Assembly: GCF_020921035.1 (NCBI RefSeq)
Contig: NC_063156.1
Location: 24,104,283 to 24,168,282, forward strand
Direction: 5' to 3'
Length of the DNA: 64,000 bases
DNA from: Rhodamnia argentea
Lineage: Eukaryota > Streptophyta > Magnoliopsida > Myrtales > Myrtaceae
Below are positions 36,214 through 47,627 of the stretch, piece by piece (positions within the stretch are counted from its first letter, which is position 1; each line of letters starts with the position of its first letter). The notes under the pieces were generated by a model. It ran no database searches. It was given only the letters and a program-made list of their open reading frames with translations, and was not told the origin of the DNA. Both the position numbers and the translations under genes were made by a program.

Positions 36214-38105
36214 TCAACGGGCCTCATACTGAATGACTGCAAGAATCACAAATCAAAAGAGGTAAGCAATTGTTTGTTCTAAGAAAGAGAAGTAGAAAGA
36301 GCAGAAAAATATTAAGTTCAAGAACATGAAAGAAGGGCTAGAGCATTTAAGAGACTAGAGAAAGCATACTCAGCCCTGTAACAATCATATCACATGCATG
36401 GGTCCATGGAAGTTGCAGAATGTTTAAAGGTAAACGTGTATCCTTCCACAAAACCTCATCAACTACAAGAAGTATGTCCCCAAGTCCATTCTTTTTAGAG
36501 AACTTCAAACTGAACTTGTCTGAATCTGATAATCACGCACATTCGATCATGAATGTAGATAGATCCAAGTACCAAAATCACTGTGTCAAAACCGACAAAA
36601 GATTCTGTAACAGAGGGGCTATGAGTCTATTACAATTAGACTCAGGTGCCCATAAGTCACCAATTCTACAGAGTCCAGGTTCCAAAAGCTTCAAAGGCAT
36701 GGACCTTCACTCCAGATTCATAATAATAAAAAGCGGTTGACCCTCTTTCTGTAGAAATGATCTTAAGCAGTACAACCTAGACAGAACAGCTCATAATTTC
36801 TCCAACCAGCAAAATAAAAAGCAATCGCCTTTCATTCTTCACAAATTCAAGCAGAAATATATATACTCATGGTGCGTAACAAAAAAGTTTCAGAAAGGTT
36901 CAGGACTTGTTCTAACTTTATAATAAAATCAACGATCCTTCTTGCATATGTGCCTATGTGGCAATATCCCATTGTCCAGTGAGGCTTTTGCAAGGTACCC
37001 CTAGATAATCATGATTGAGAAACCTTGCCAATATGCTTCTTCTTTGATGAGGTAAATCTACTTTAACAAGATAGAGAAACAAAGCTACATAGGTCATAGA
37101 ATGGTTAACTTAAAATAGAGAGCTCAATACACAAAACTAAAGCAAATTGACTTTTTGTACATACAATATCGAAAACCAATAGGATCCCGACAAAAAGCTA
37201 ATGATCTAAATATTCTAGAAGCTTTCTAACCTGACTGTTCAAACACAGAATATGATACTCTAGGTACTAGTACTAGATTTAGACAAGTCCATTCAACAAA
37301 AAGATCCTCCAAACCCGGTCTCATTTAAAAAAGTCCACACAATGAGCACTCCTTCAAAGAAAACAAGAGAAGGGGGAAACAACTCTCCAAAAAGATGTTG
37401 CTCCAAACTACATACCGAAGTTCCGCATACTAACAAGTTTAGACAGTTTCATTCTTGGAAACTTAGCTATGGGACCTTGCAATACCCTCTAGGGTAATTT
37501 TATTTCCATGATGGCTACAAACTGCTAAACTCAATTCATTCAGGCTCAAAATATCTACAGCAAAACCCTGTGGACCAATACAAGAAGGTCACTCCAAGCC
37601 GAGTCAGCACCAATCGAACTTGAGCTAATTCAGTTCGAAGAACAACAATGGAACCCAGTTCACTGCATGCCAACTAGCTGTAGAAATCAACAACCAAGAC
37701 TATCTATTCCAAAAGGCAATTGCTCCCTCAGTTTGAGGATTGCGGTCCACATAGTCATCCAGCGCCCGAACAGAGTGCGAATTAAAAAAGACCATGGTCG
37801 AGCAAACTCAGGGCGACGTGAGCTTACTTCGGCGTGTTCGCTTCTTGTAGAGGATGCGGTACCCGCACTCTCTGCACTGGATCACGTCCCCGGGCTTCAG
37901 CGTGTTCTCCATCCCGCAATCTGCGCCCCATTATCAACCACCACCACCACCTCAATGCAAATCAAAACCCACCAAAAGCGCAAAATCGCCGAACTAGTAA
38001 CCGGGCAACCACTGAAGCATCAAAAGAGAGATGACTTGACAAGAAGAAGAAGAAGAAAGACTTGCCTCCGCAGATGTAGCTGACCGGTTCAGGCTGAGGG
38101 TCCAT
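36214..38105 (-). CDS. NRPB12: RNA polymerase I/II/III common subunit RPABC4 (RPB12)
   Basis: A 51-aa zinc-ribbon subunit shared by the nuclear RNA polymerases. Three exons, 38066-38105 (40 nt), 37828-37920 (93 nt) and 36214-36236 (23 nt), join in frame to a protein ending IIQYEAR. Zinc ligands are C12, C15, C29 and C32 in the order CGDC...CREC, followed by the invariant basic stretch YKKRTRR. The first intron begins GCAAGT and ends GCAG, so it is a GC-AG intron; it splits the codon of D14 inside the first zinc knuckle. The second intron is about 1.6 kb, very long for such a small gene, and ends before a last exon of only 23 nt. Length and sequence agree with the plant orthologs. Confidence 0.95.
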
Positions 38106-38204
38106 GGATTCTCTTAGGGTTTTTTCCGGTGCGAGCGGCGAGCGAAGAAGCCGCGGAGATATCTTCAAATCTGTTTTGGAGAAAAGGTTAAGGAGGACGC
38201 GTCG

Positions 38205-38285
38205 GAGTCATTATATACCGCTTTCTGTGGCTGATCGTGGGCCCATCGTATCAAACTGTTCTCACAATGTGATGGGCCCATTTCG
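38205..38285 (-). promoter_or_regulatory. NRPB12 promoter: TATA box and two GGGCCCA sites
   Basis: A minus-strand TATATAA at 38211-38217 lies about 106 bp upstream of the start codon. Behind it are two copies of the TGGGCCC type (near 38240 and 38275), which contain the TGGGC(C/T) 'site II' core bound by TCP factors and common in promoters of translation and transcription machinery genes. Confidence 0.6.
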
Positions 38286-38850
38286 ACCCGATATTCGGAT
38301 CCATCGGAATCGGAACGAGACGGATCATTATACGGGTCCATCCACCCGATTTGCTTTTGATTACCAAACCTTCTTTGCTTTTGACAAAAAATGAAAACTA
38401 TCAAACATTAAAGAATATTAATCCGCTAAACAGGAGAATATAAAATTTCATAAAATTCCATAAGTATCATCTGAGATTAAAAATCAATCGAATATTAGAT
38501 GTAAAGATCTTGCGTGTGGTGTAGAGAAATCTAGAAAGAACCCAATTTTTTTTTTTTTTTGAAGAATAGAAAGAACTTAATTGGTTAGACTAAAGTACAA
38601 ACTTTATTAGTTAATAGGAAAATTACTTTTTTTTATTAAACAAATAACAAAATAAAAATCAACATCAAAAACCAAACTAATAACCCGATAAACCAAACTT
38701 GTCGGTTTGGTTCGGTCGATTCAGTATGCTTTAAATTTTTCATGAACACCCCTAATTGCCTCTCCTACGGAAATTTCTCGATGATACCATGAAAATGAAA
38801 CATGAGAGTTGTTATTTATTTTCCTACGCCGTGCATCAAATAAATAAGCG
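38286..38850. other. Intergenic, no gene recognised
   Basis: AT-rich anonymous DNA with poly-T/A runs near 38550 and 38630. Confidence 0.4.
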
Positions 38851-39145
38851 GGAAAATTGTTGAATTAGTCATAGTGTTATTATTTGATTGTCAATTCGAT
38901 GCGACACTTTATGATTTTTGTTAATTGAGTCTTAAAATTTTGAGCAAGTCTTTCGATCAGTTTTTGCTAGAAATCGTCAACGTGATAGTGTGCCACCTAG
39001 GATGGTTGATGATAACTAGACAATCACGTCGGCAATTTCTGGCAAAAATTAATTGGTATAATTTTATCGAAATTTTGCACAAAAATTTAGGACTAAATTG
39101 GTAACATTGAAAAATTATTACCAGATTGATTGGGTGATTTTTCCC
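38851..39145. repeat. MITE, family A (copy 6)
   Basis: Ends 'gggaaaattgttgaattagt' and, reverse-complemented, 'gggaaaaatcacccaatcaa'. Interior contains 'tgtcaattcgatgcgacact', 'acgtcggcaatttctggc' and 'aggactaaattggtaacat'. It is a compact copy without the GC-rich middle. Confidence 0.65.
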
Positions 39146-39821
39146 AAAAGCAAGCAATTTCATAGGGATAAAATGCCGGAGAATCGCCAAGCATAATAAT
39201 GTTTTCCTAATAAAATTCGTGGTGTCTTTATGAAATTTTTACACAATCTAGACCATATCGCGAAATGGGCAATCCACGATTAATTTGTGAAAATCGCATG
39301 CAAGTCCAGGTAATTTTAGAACTGTTGCAAGTGCAACTCTCTCCTTACAAAAATGACCTTGTGTTGAGGGAAAGTGTTTTCCGGTAATTAGTTTTTTGGA
39401 CTTTCACTCGTTTGATTCGTCGAAAATGACAATCGAAAACTTCAATAAATTAAAAAAAAAAGACAACCGAAAACACTTTTTGGTCAACGAAATATTCGTG
39501 CATAAAATTATGAAGGTGAATTCATAACTATAAAGAGATGAAAACATTTTTCGAAATTGCATCTCTTGAATTTTTCAATATTTTATTAATTTAATATTTT
39601 TATTTCCTTTTTTGTCTTTTTTACTTCTTTCTCGACCGGTGACCGGTAAAATAAAACAAATAAAAAATTAAAAAAATTAAAAGTTCAAAAAAATTCTCTC
39701 GGGATAAAATCATGAAATTGAAATAATTTTTCAAATGAAATCCAAACACCGAAAAACATTTTTGATCCCATATCGTCTACCATTTTCCTAACAATAATTT
39801 TACCGAATATTTTTTTTTATC
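39146..39821. other. Intergenic, no gene recognised
   Basis: AT-rich. Repeated words near 39375-39480 ('gtgttttccggtaatt', 'gaaaacactttttggtcaac') suggest another degraded inverted-repeat element, but the borders are unclear. Confidence 0.3.
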
Positions 39822-40615
39822 ACGAAATTTTGAAAAAATTTCAAATAAGAACCTGAAGTGCCATCTTTATTTCAAAAAAGGGCCTGACCAAGACATTTTC
39901 GTCATTTTCTTTTTTGATTTTCTTTTTTTTTTCTATTTTTTTTCCTTTATTTCTATGTTTACCCTCTGTAGTGTTCATCCTCTTCAATCCAAGACATTGT
40001 TCATCTCATGTTTACCCTCTGGGTTGTCTCTTTTTCTACAAAATTTTTCCCTTCGCTTGTGGCACCCATTTACAAATAAGGCTTCTCATTACCTTGCCGA
40101 CGCTCCATGATGGTCACACCGCCGCTCCAGATCTATTTGTCGCAAGGCTTGCCGAGGTCGTATGACCCCAGCATCGCTGCTGTTGGGGACTAGCGACGTT
40201 CTAGGCTTGAAGCAGAGGCTCACCACGAGACTCAAGGCTCGCCGTCCTCAATAAATGGCGGTGGTGATGACCGATTTCCTTCTAGCGTTCCTGACTAAAT
40301 GTGGCCCCCCGAGATTGTCGAGCACTTCTCCACGAAGACTTGGCAACAAAATTGTTGAAATTGTCTCTTTTGGCCTCGTCTTGCCCTCGCCGGATTTGGG
40401 TTGTCTCTAAGGCGATGAGCAATGCCCTTCTTACGTAACAAAGGAAAAATATAGAAAAGGGAAATGGAAAAAAAGGAAATGACGAAAATGTACTTAGTCA
40501 TACCCTTCTTTGAGACAAATAAGGAACTTAAAGCCCTTATTTGAAACGAGGTTCAGTTCAAATCTTTATTTAAGAAAATGAAAGCACTTCGTATTCTTAT
40601 TTAAAATTTTCTCCG
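39822..40615. repeat. MITE, family B (Mutator-like), copy 1
   Basis: The left end 'gaaattttgaaaaaatttca' followed by 'aataagaacctgaagtgcc' is mirrored on the right by 'cacttcgtattcttattt' followed by 'aaaattttctccgaaatttt'. Interior phrases 'aaaaaagggcctgaccaaga', 'ttttcgtcattttc' and 'aaagcccttatttgaaac' match the element at 62968-63673, so they are one family. It is non-coding with a GC-richer middle. Ends are approximate. Confidence 0.6.
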
Positions 40616-41865
40616 AAATTTTCTCCCAACCAAACGTACACTTAGAATTTTTTTAGTCACATCACATGTGAGCATAGATTGAAGTTCTCACTTGCAGTTA
40701 CATCACCAGTCCCCACAAAGCTCAATAGAAATTTCTAGTCCAAGTCAGACTTTGCAAGTCCCTCCTCGGTTCAAAGCTTGAGCGCGTAGACAATGACTTA
40801 GAGATCAAGTCCTGAAATTTCTTCATCTTCCCCTGTTTTTTTTTTCTCCCGTCTTTTTCTGCATGAACCCCACCAAATTCCACTAACCCTAACGCAAAGT
40901 TTGAATGCCTTTTATCCCCCCATCTCTCCAATCGCAACCCGTAAAATAGTCAACGAGAACCGATCAGTCTGCCCACTAATGTTGACTCGGGGAATCTGTC
41001 GAGGGACAGCAGAGGAGGGGCTCAGTTTTTCAAGCATGAGAAGCAGCTGAGAAATTGAGGTCCGCACACCAGAAGCTTCTACTCGTCACTAAATTATTGA
41101 GAATCTTGAGATAAAGATGCAGAGGAGGAGGAGGGACAAAGAAGTTGGAAAAATTCATGAGCCCGCCAAATGGTCTTCTTGATGAGGCGTGTGGTTCACA
41201 TTGTAACATCTTTTAATCCGGGTCAGCTGAGTAGTCAAAGGCGCACATGATAACCATTATGTTTGTCTGCGTTTTTTATTGTTTTTTTTTTTATTTTATT
41301 CTTAAGAACAGATTTGAAACAGAAATCCGTTTAGTAATGTAATTTCATTTTTCTATTAATCCAAAAATAAGTCTAGAACAAGAATTGAGAAGTAGGAAAT
41401 TTCTAGAAATTTTCCTCTTTTGGAACAGAAATAGAAATAAGAATTCTTTTCACCGATCGCTTCCTCTCTCTTGCATTCATGTCTTGCATCCGATTATCGG
41501 CCAACATTTGCCGGTTACCGTCTGTTGGTCGCTGCCTAGCATACGCCGTATGAGGTCCCGCGACTAGCAAACATGAATTTTGATGATGTTATCAAATGTG
41601 CCGTTGTTGCTCGTTGAAATTCATCCAATGAATAGAAAAGAAAAATCTATTTCGGGCTGAGAACATAATATTGTCCGCTCCTGCTTTTGATTTAGCGTAG
41701 TACCCTCGACGTGGACGGTCGATTGTGCGAATCTGAATCAGTGAAAAATCAAAAGGTTCGGGTACCCGTGTTGTAAAAACCTCCTCTTCTTCTTTTTTTT
41801 TTTTTTTTTTGAGTTTTGGTGGAATGAGAGTGACGTGGAATTAACAGGATCCCTGAGGAGCTTTT
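40616..41865. other. Upstream of the GEM-like gene, degraded repeats
   Basis: No gene recognised. Between about 41230 and 41460, mirrored words ('gaacagatttgaaacagaaa' and 'tttggaacagaaatagaaat') suggest a worn MITE of a third type. A poly-T run lies near 41790-41810. Confidence 0.35.
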
Positions 41866-41874
41866 TATATATAT
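41832..41874 (+). promoter_or_regulatory. GEM-like gene core promoter
   Basis: TATATATA at 41867-41874 lies about 94 bp before the chosen ATG. A gACGTGGa element (ABRE/G-box core) at about 41832 lies 35 bp upstream of it. Members of the GEM-like family are often responsive to abscisic acid, so the element may be meaningful. Confidence 0.5.
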
Positions 41875-41967
41875 TTCATAACTTCACTTTCTCTCGCAGA
41901 GGGACAAGAATAACAAGAAGAGAAGAGGAAGCTGCTTTTGTGGGGAGGGAGAGAGCAGGGGAGGGAG

Positions 41968-43231
41968 ATGAAGGAACAAATCATGGGGAGTCCATTGATG
42001 ATGAGGTCATACGAGAGCACTCCAGAGAGACCCTTCTCTGTGTCCGAACCGGTCAGTCTGCTCCAAAGCCCCTCTTCCTCGGATGGCTTCAACTCCTTCA
42101 AGATCGGTATGCAACTGTCATGCAAGTCATGCATCCTCTCTCTCTTTTACAGACACTAGTAGGCAAAGATGGTGGCTTTAGCTGTGTTAGAATCAGCGGA
42201 ATTGCTTCTTCTGTCCCTTGGAAAGTATGTTATTGCACAGTGAATAGTCTGCTAATCAATGTCAACTGCCCTTTTTCTCCCATGAGGTGTGCTAATCTTT
42301 TGCTTTATATGCAACCAGTTTTGGTAATTGCCCAAGATCTCGCGGTGAATCGGGGCTTCATATGACCTCCTACCAAGTTATGATGCCGGAAAGGAGTAAT
42401 CTTATGTTTGAATTCTATGTTTTTTTACATGACTAGCGAAATTCGGCCTGTGCAGATGAGGAGGAGACCTACCTGGGGCACCAGAGAAAGATGGGCAGGA
42501 AGAGCAGCAGTTTCGCCTTCCGGGTCCGGGACCACGGTATCATACCATATACATATTGAGATTCGCAGTTCAGTGCGACTCATGCACTTTCCTTAAAAGA
42601 TGAAACATCTTCCTTCATAGCGGACACTAAATTGTTGCAGTGAAGCTGGGGCCGAAGTTGTCGGAGACGGTGAAGGGCAAGCTGAGATTGGGGGTAAAGA
42701 TCGTGCAAGGAGGAGGGAGAGACAGCATATTCAAGCAGGTGTTTGGGATGGAGGAAGGGGAGGAGTTCCTCAAGGCCTCGCAGTGCTACCTGTCGACCAC
42801 CGCCGGTCCAATTGCAGGCCTCCTCTTCATCTCCACCAAGAAGATTGCCTTCTGCAGCGAGAGATCCATCACCTTCCCTTCCCATAATGGGAAGCTAGTG
42901 AGATCACCTTACAAGGTACAACTCCAAAAAAAAACACAAATCAAGCTGATAGTTTCCCCATTTCGGGGACTGAAAAAACTCTGATGGAAAACGCAAAACG
43001 CAAAATGAATCAATGAACAACACTGTTCGATCGCTGCAATCTTTGCAGGTTTTGATACCGACTGAGAAGATAAAGCAAGCGAACCGGAGCGAGAACGTGA
43101 ACAACCCGGCGCAGAAGTACATAGAGATACTCACCGAAGATGACTACGAGTTCTGGTTCATGGGGTTCCTGAGGTACGAGAAGGCCTTCAAGAATCTTGA
43201 GAAGGCCATGACAGTGGCTAATAGAATGTAA
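41968..43231 (+). CDS. GEM-like GRAM-domain protein
   Basis: Four exons, 41968-42106, 42456-42536, 42641-42915 and 43049-43231, all GT-AG, joining in frame to 225 aa. The N-terminal ~46 residues are Ser/Pro-rich and low in conservation. Exon 2 encodes the conserved basic block KMGRKSSSFAFRVRDH, followed by VKLGPKLSETVKGKLRLG. The GRAM domain starts near FKQVFG and includes ASQCYLSTTAGPIAGLLFIS, KIAFCSERS, YKVLIPTEKIKQ and the C-terminal EFWFMGFLRYEKAFKNLEKA. The GRAM domain is a PH-like phosphoinositide-binding fold. GEM itself modulates GLABRA2 expression and cell division, and several relatives respond to ABA and stress. The role of this member is unknown. The start at 41968 is chosen as the first ATG after the TATA box that gives the full N terminus; a second ATG at 41983 is also possible. 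Confidence 0.9.
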
Positions 43232-43503
43232 AGGGAAGCAACAGAGATGATGTTGTTCAACTTAGTGAGATTAGCGAACTCCCCTGTGCTGTCCTAGTGA
43301 AATGTGTTTCAGATGCAGGGCATGGAAAGAGTGCACTGTAGCAGAACATCCAATTTTGTGTCATTAGCATCAAGTGCTTTTAGATGGGAGAATAATAATA
43401 CATGTGACTGTTCTCTATTATGCAAATTGCAAAATATATTCAAATCGAACACCATGCGGTTAATGTTGTTTCTTGAATTATTCAAGAACAAACATGTTAG
43501 GAT
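43232..43503 (+). other. 3' flank of the GEM-like gene
   Basis: Probably the 3' untranslated region. It ends at the LINE insertion at 43504. Confidence 0.4.
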
Positions 43504-44058
43504 GGTGTTTGCGCAATTTCGGATGGTGTTCGCGCCTTTTGTTGATGACAATCGCCTCTGGGCCTCCCGGTATATCAATGGTGAGCACTTTCATCAGTGC
43601 ATTGCACAGTTTTTCTTTGGCACGCTTTGTCATATCATTTGGACTGAACCGAACCATATCCTCTTCAGGAATCGGACTCTATTTTTGCCAACCCTTTTCA
43701 AGCATCTTGTTAAGGTGGTTAGGGATAAAGGCCTCACTTTCGACCATGTGGGAGACACTCCCCGAAATAGAAGGATACAAGTCAACTAGGTCATATCTCC
43801 CTCTATCTTTGGGTGATCTGCTGCTGCTGCTGCTGCCTAGCTTTTATGCCTTCGCTTCCTGTTGCCCGTTATTTTGGCCTTTTGTAATTAGTTGTGCACC
43901 CGTTGCTGCCCTGTTTTTTTATCAGCCATAACATCTTTGCACCCGTCGTGACATCCCCAAGTGTCACCATGGACACGAGGTTTTTGTATTCGGTTTCCCT
44001 CTATGTAATTTGCGCCTTGAAAAGTTAATATACTTCTTACTTTACCAAAAAAAAAAAA
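43504..44058 (+). mobile_element. 5'-truncated L1-type LINE (3' end)
   Basis: Flanked by a near-perfect 12-bp target duplication, acatgttaggat (43492-43503) and acgtgttaggat (44059-44070), differing at one base. It ends in a 12-13 A tail at 44047-44058. The frame around 43600-43780 encodes FGTLCHIIWTEPNHILFRN and VVRDKGLTFDHVGDTPRNRR, typical of the C-terminal end of plant L1 ORF2 after the reverse transcriptase. Only about 555 bp were inserted, the usual 5' truncation. The high similarity of the target repeats suggests a fairly recent insertion. Confidence 0.85.
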
Positions 44059-44243
44059 ACGTGTTAGGATCTACGATTACAAGGAGAGCAACTTATTTTA
44101 ACTCGAGAGATTTATTCATCTCTGCCAAAAGCAAGTGAAAGCATAAAGTATGCAAGAAATAACTAGCGTAAATTACTTGACCTGTTCTTTCACAAGCAGT
44201 CTAAAGGATTATAAGAATGTGTTCGATCAATTTACATGGAGAG

Positions 44244-44841
44244 AATTATCAAAAAAGTTATCAACCTTTTGAAATTTTACCAATTCAACTCTAAACTTTT
44301 AAGTTTGTCAATTCGATCATAAACATTTTCACCTTTTGCCAATTCGGTCATATTAGCCAGAAATCACCGACGTGGACGCCGACAGTCCAACATGACACCA
44401 TTGGCGCCGACATCATTGGTAATTTTTAATAACATTTTAATTTTTTCAAAATTTTATTTATTTATTTATTTTTATTTATGTTTCCTTTTTTGCCTTTTCT
44501 TTTTCTTTCTCTCTACCAGCCTTAGTCGAGCCGGTGAAGGTTGAGGCATGGGCCTTGAGGGGGTGTGGGGGGGTGGACGGGGGCCGGAGAAAAGGAAGAA
44601 AAAGAAGGGAAAAAATAAAATAAAATAAAAATATTAAGTAAATATTAAAATAATATTGAAAATTGTATACGTCATCGCCGTCGTTGCCACGTAGGACGGT
44701 CGGTGTTCACATCAGCGATTTCCATCAATAGAACTGAATTAGTAAAAGGTAAAAAAGTTTAGGACTGAATCGGCAAAATTAAAAGGATTGAGAACGAATT
44801 GACAAAAGCACAAAAATATTTAAGACTTTTTAAATAATTTT
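44244..44841. repeat. MITE, family A (copy 7, long form)
   Basis: Begins 'aattatcaaaaaagttatca' and ends 'tttaagactttttaaataat'. The left half contains 'ttgccaattcggtcatatta' and 'tcaccgacgtggacgccgac', the right half 'catcagcgatttcc' and 'ttaggactgaatcggcaaa'. The middle is a purine/GC-rich block near 44520-44620 that shorter copies lack. Confidence 0.7.
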
Positions 44842-45059
44842 CTCAATTTACACGTCATTTGTAATTTCTTCTTTTGAGGGATGGAATTTTCAGCTCACGG
44901 GCTTCTTATTACACATTTATAATACCATTACAAAGATCAGATTTACGTAAGATAAATTCCAGTACGGATTTATTTGGCATTTAAAATTCCCTTCCCTTGC
45001 GTGTTGCCTGAAATATGCCTCGCATAATCTGCATGCACTTTCGTCACAACACACGCGCT

Positions 45060-45677
45060 TCATGCCTTCTTGAACTGGACCCTAAACGGCTCGTCGCTCA
45101 ATGCCAAACGCCGCGTCACGCCTTCCAAATAAACCCCGACGTCCCTACATATCACCTTGCAAGTGTCGCACACCGCGGGACAAAACACGAGCTTGTAATC
45201 CTTGTCCATCTTCTCGATCTTGAACCAGTTGCTTACGGTCTCACGTCCCGGGTTCCCCAGGACCCCGCCGCTCATGACGAAGTACTGCTTCGATATCCCG
45301 TTGTAAGGGGCGAGCCTCCACGCCGTGGACTGCACACAGATCGTCGCCGCCTCGAACCAGATGTTGAGATCGGTCAAGAGGCGGATGGCGCCGGCGTCCG
45401 CAGGGGAGAATCTGACGGGGAGGCCGTTGGAGACCTCGTGCTGTTCCTGGACGACCGCGAGCGGACAGGTGCCGCTCCTCGAGGCGCCTAGCGTGAGGCC
45501 GCCGCCTCGGCCCCGGACGACCGGGAGGATGTAGTAGCTGACTCCAGTCTGGAGCTTGTGGCCGTCAATGTCGAGGACCGGGGACGATGCATTGGAGGGT
45601 TTGGGGGAGAAGGAGAGGAGGAGGAAGAAGAGGAAGAGGAGAGAGAATGGGGTGAGAAGTGAAGCTTTCATGTCCAT
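45060..45677 (-). CDS. Miraculin-like Kunitz-type protein, secreted
   Basis: A single-exon gene of 205 codons, normal for the family. Residues 1-30 are a signal peptide (hydrophobic FSLLFLFFLLLSF, cleavage likely after SNA). The Kunitz/STI signature VLDIDGHKLQTGVSYYILP follows at 34-52. Six cysteines are at 71, 114, 166, 170, 173 and 177; the clustered last four are a miraculin-like feature. The C-terminal block DVGVYLEGVTRRLALSDEPF is also closer to miraculin than to soybean trypsin inhibitor. In place of the trypsin-binding loop with a central Arg there is FSPADAGAIRLL, so protease inhibition cannot be assumed. Kunitz proteins of this type are secreted or vacuolar and often induced by wounding or pathogens. 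The ATG (45677) is in an ACCATGG context; a second ATG lies two codons later. Confidence 0.93.
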   Translation of the reverse strand: MDMKASLLTPFSLLFLFFLLLSFSPKPSNASSPVLDIDGHKLQTGVSYYILPVVRGRGGGLTLGASRSGTCPLAVVQEQHEVSNGLPVRFSPADAGAIRLLTDLNIWFEAATICVQSTAWRLAPYNGISKQYFVMSGGVLGNPGRETVSNWFKIEKMDKDYKLVFCPAVCDTCKVICRDVGVYLEGVTRRLALSDEPFRVQFKKA

Positions 45678-45720
45678 GGTGTGATGTGATTGATTGGTGT
45701 GGAAGAAAGGTGGGTGAGTC

Positions 45721-45731
45721 GATATATATAG
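45721..45731 (-). promoter_or_regulatory. TATA box of the Kunitz gene
   Basis: CTATATATATC on the minus strand, only about 45 bp before the start codon. Initiation about 30 bp downstream would leave a 5' leader of roughly 15 nt. Confidence 0.65.
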
Positions 45732-47627
45732 GAGTGGGATAGGATTTGGAAGAACAGATGGTGCGAGGTGGGTGAGACTGCAAATGCATTGATGTGGTTC
45801 GACTTAGTTAAAACGACATTGAAAGCGGGTAACTACTAGTAACCCCTTAACAAGGATAACGTTGGGGAACTCAACGCGATAAGAGGACGATTTGCTATGG
45901 ATTAAGAGCTGATCGGTTCTTGAAGGTCGGGCTAATTAATGGAGGGAAGGACAAAGTCCAAGGTAATTTGCAGAACGTCGACGTCTCTTATCAATCTGAC
46001 AAGAGATTTGTCCTTGGCCGTATAGGATGGAACCTTTCCCGATTCGGACGTGTTTCGGTCAAACAAATGACAAATCCTCCTACCTCAACATCACGTGGGG
46101 ACTTGCCATATTGAGCGGATGAGAACATGGTACACCGCTTGGATTTATTACATCGTTCGTGGGCACCAAAATTCTGCGGACTTGAAGAAAAGACAGAGGC
46201 CGGAAAGAACAACTTATCGACCTCGTCACGAGTATATGAAACAAGCATTGTAAGAGAGAAATCCGACGAAAAAATGCAAGCTCAAGCGGGGACAAATTTG
46301 GCCTCCAATGATCCGATCTTGAGCTGTCTCTTTTAGCTGGTGTGTTGGGAAGGCAGATTGAAGTTGAAAAAAAAAAAAAAACCGAATGGAATTGTTCTTA
46401 CATCTGATCAATGGAACATGAAGGAGTCTATTGCGCGTTGCCTCGTGCGAATGTGGATCTGGATCACCGATTCACAACTCACAATCAAACTAAAAAGTCA
46501 ACATAGAAAACACCATCTTCGGGGCAGTGACTAAAATTTTGAACCCCATAAAGGATTCTGGAGATACCCAGTCAATGTGAATGGTAGCCGATAGCGGTCA
46601 CTTGTCTCCTAATTATTAAAGCTGATCAAACATAAAACTTGTTGTAAAAAACTACTTATAATATAATGCACGTAAGGAAATATGCATGTGAAAAAACGTA
46701 CAGTTGCAATGAAGAAGAATCAAGAACGTTTATGGACCGAGTACATGTAGTTAGGGAATTTGTTGCATCTGTTTAAAATTAGGTGGTAATCAGGGAATCT
46801 GTTGCATCTGTCAAAAAGTACAACCTTGACTACATATTGAAGATGCAAGCAATGTCAACTGAACCATTTCATGCACTTTCTCCTCCTAGTCTAATTTGCA
46901 ACAAAATGAAATACCTGCTGTAAGTTGCAGTAGCTTCCCAACGTTGTCAACTACTAATGAGCCTTGCCATAATTGACTCCAGCCTTGTCCCTTCCTTAAT
47001 GCTGCAGGTGACCGCAAAGGAAGACGAGTTTCAAGATGTGGCCACAGCATTGCAGCAAGAGAAATGGCATGAAGTACGATGTATGTGTGAACTCGCGATT
47101 TAATACAGTAACAGCAACAAAAGGTTTAAAAGGACTCTGTCATGATGCATATGCAGAAGATAATGATGTTTTATTAATAGTAGTGATAATATTGATAATA
47201 AATCTCAGCAATGACCTCAAGCTGTCAGGGAGAAGAACTCTTACTCTGAAATATGAATTGCTTGATCAAGCTGAAGGAAATATGAAGAGAGCTTTATGAA
47301 AAGGAAAGTCTTTGTAGGAAGTCTGAAAGTATGAGCTAAACTCAGAGATAAAAATCTATCAGCAAATATTGCCCTGGCATCATTTACAACACTAAAGAGT
47401 TCCCACAAACAATCCCATGCTCTTTCTAACCTCAGAAAAGGCTCTCTCTGTATCTACCCTCACAACTACATAAAAGTCCTATTGGGACATCCACGTAAGC
47501 AACTTGATAACTTTTTGAAATTCCACTTTCTTATGTTTCTTCTGCCAAATTTAAACCCAGTAACTGTGTATATTCGGAACAAGCAAATAACAGTTTTGTG
47601 CTGTAATTACAGGAAAGCATTAGGGTT
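45732..47627. other. Intergenic, no gene recognised
   Basis: Contains the far upstream region of the Kunitz gene and the 3' flank of CDT1. Frames are short and unconvincing. Confidence 0.4.
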
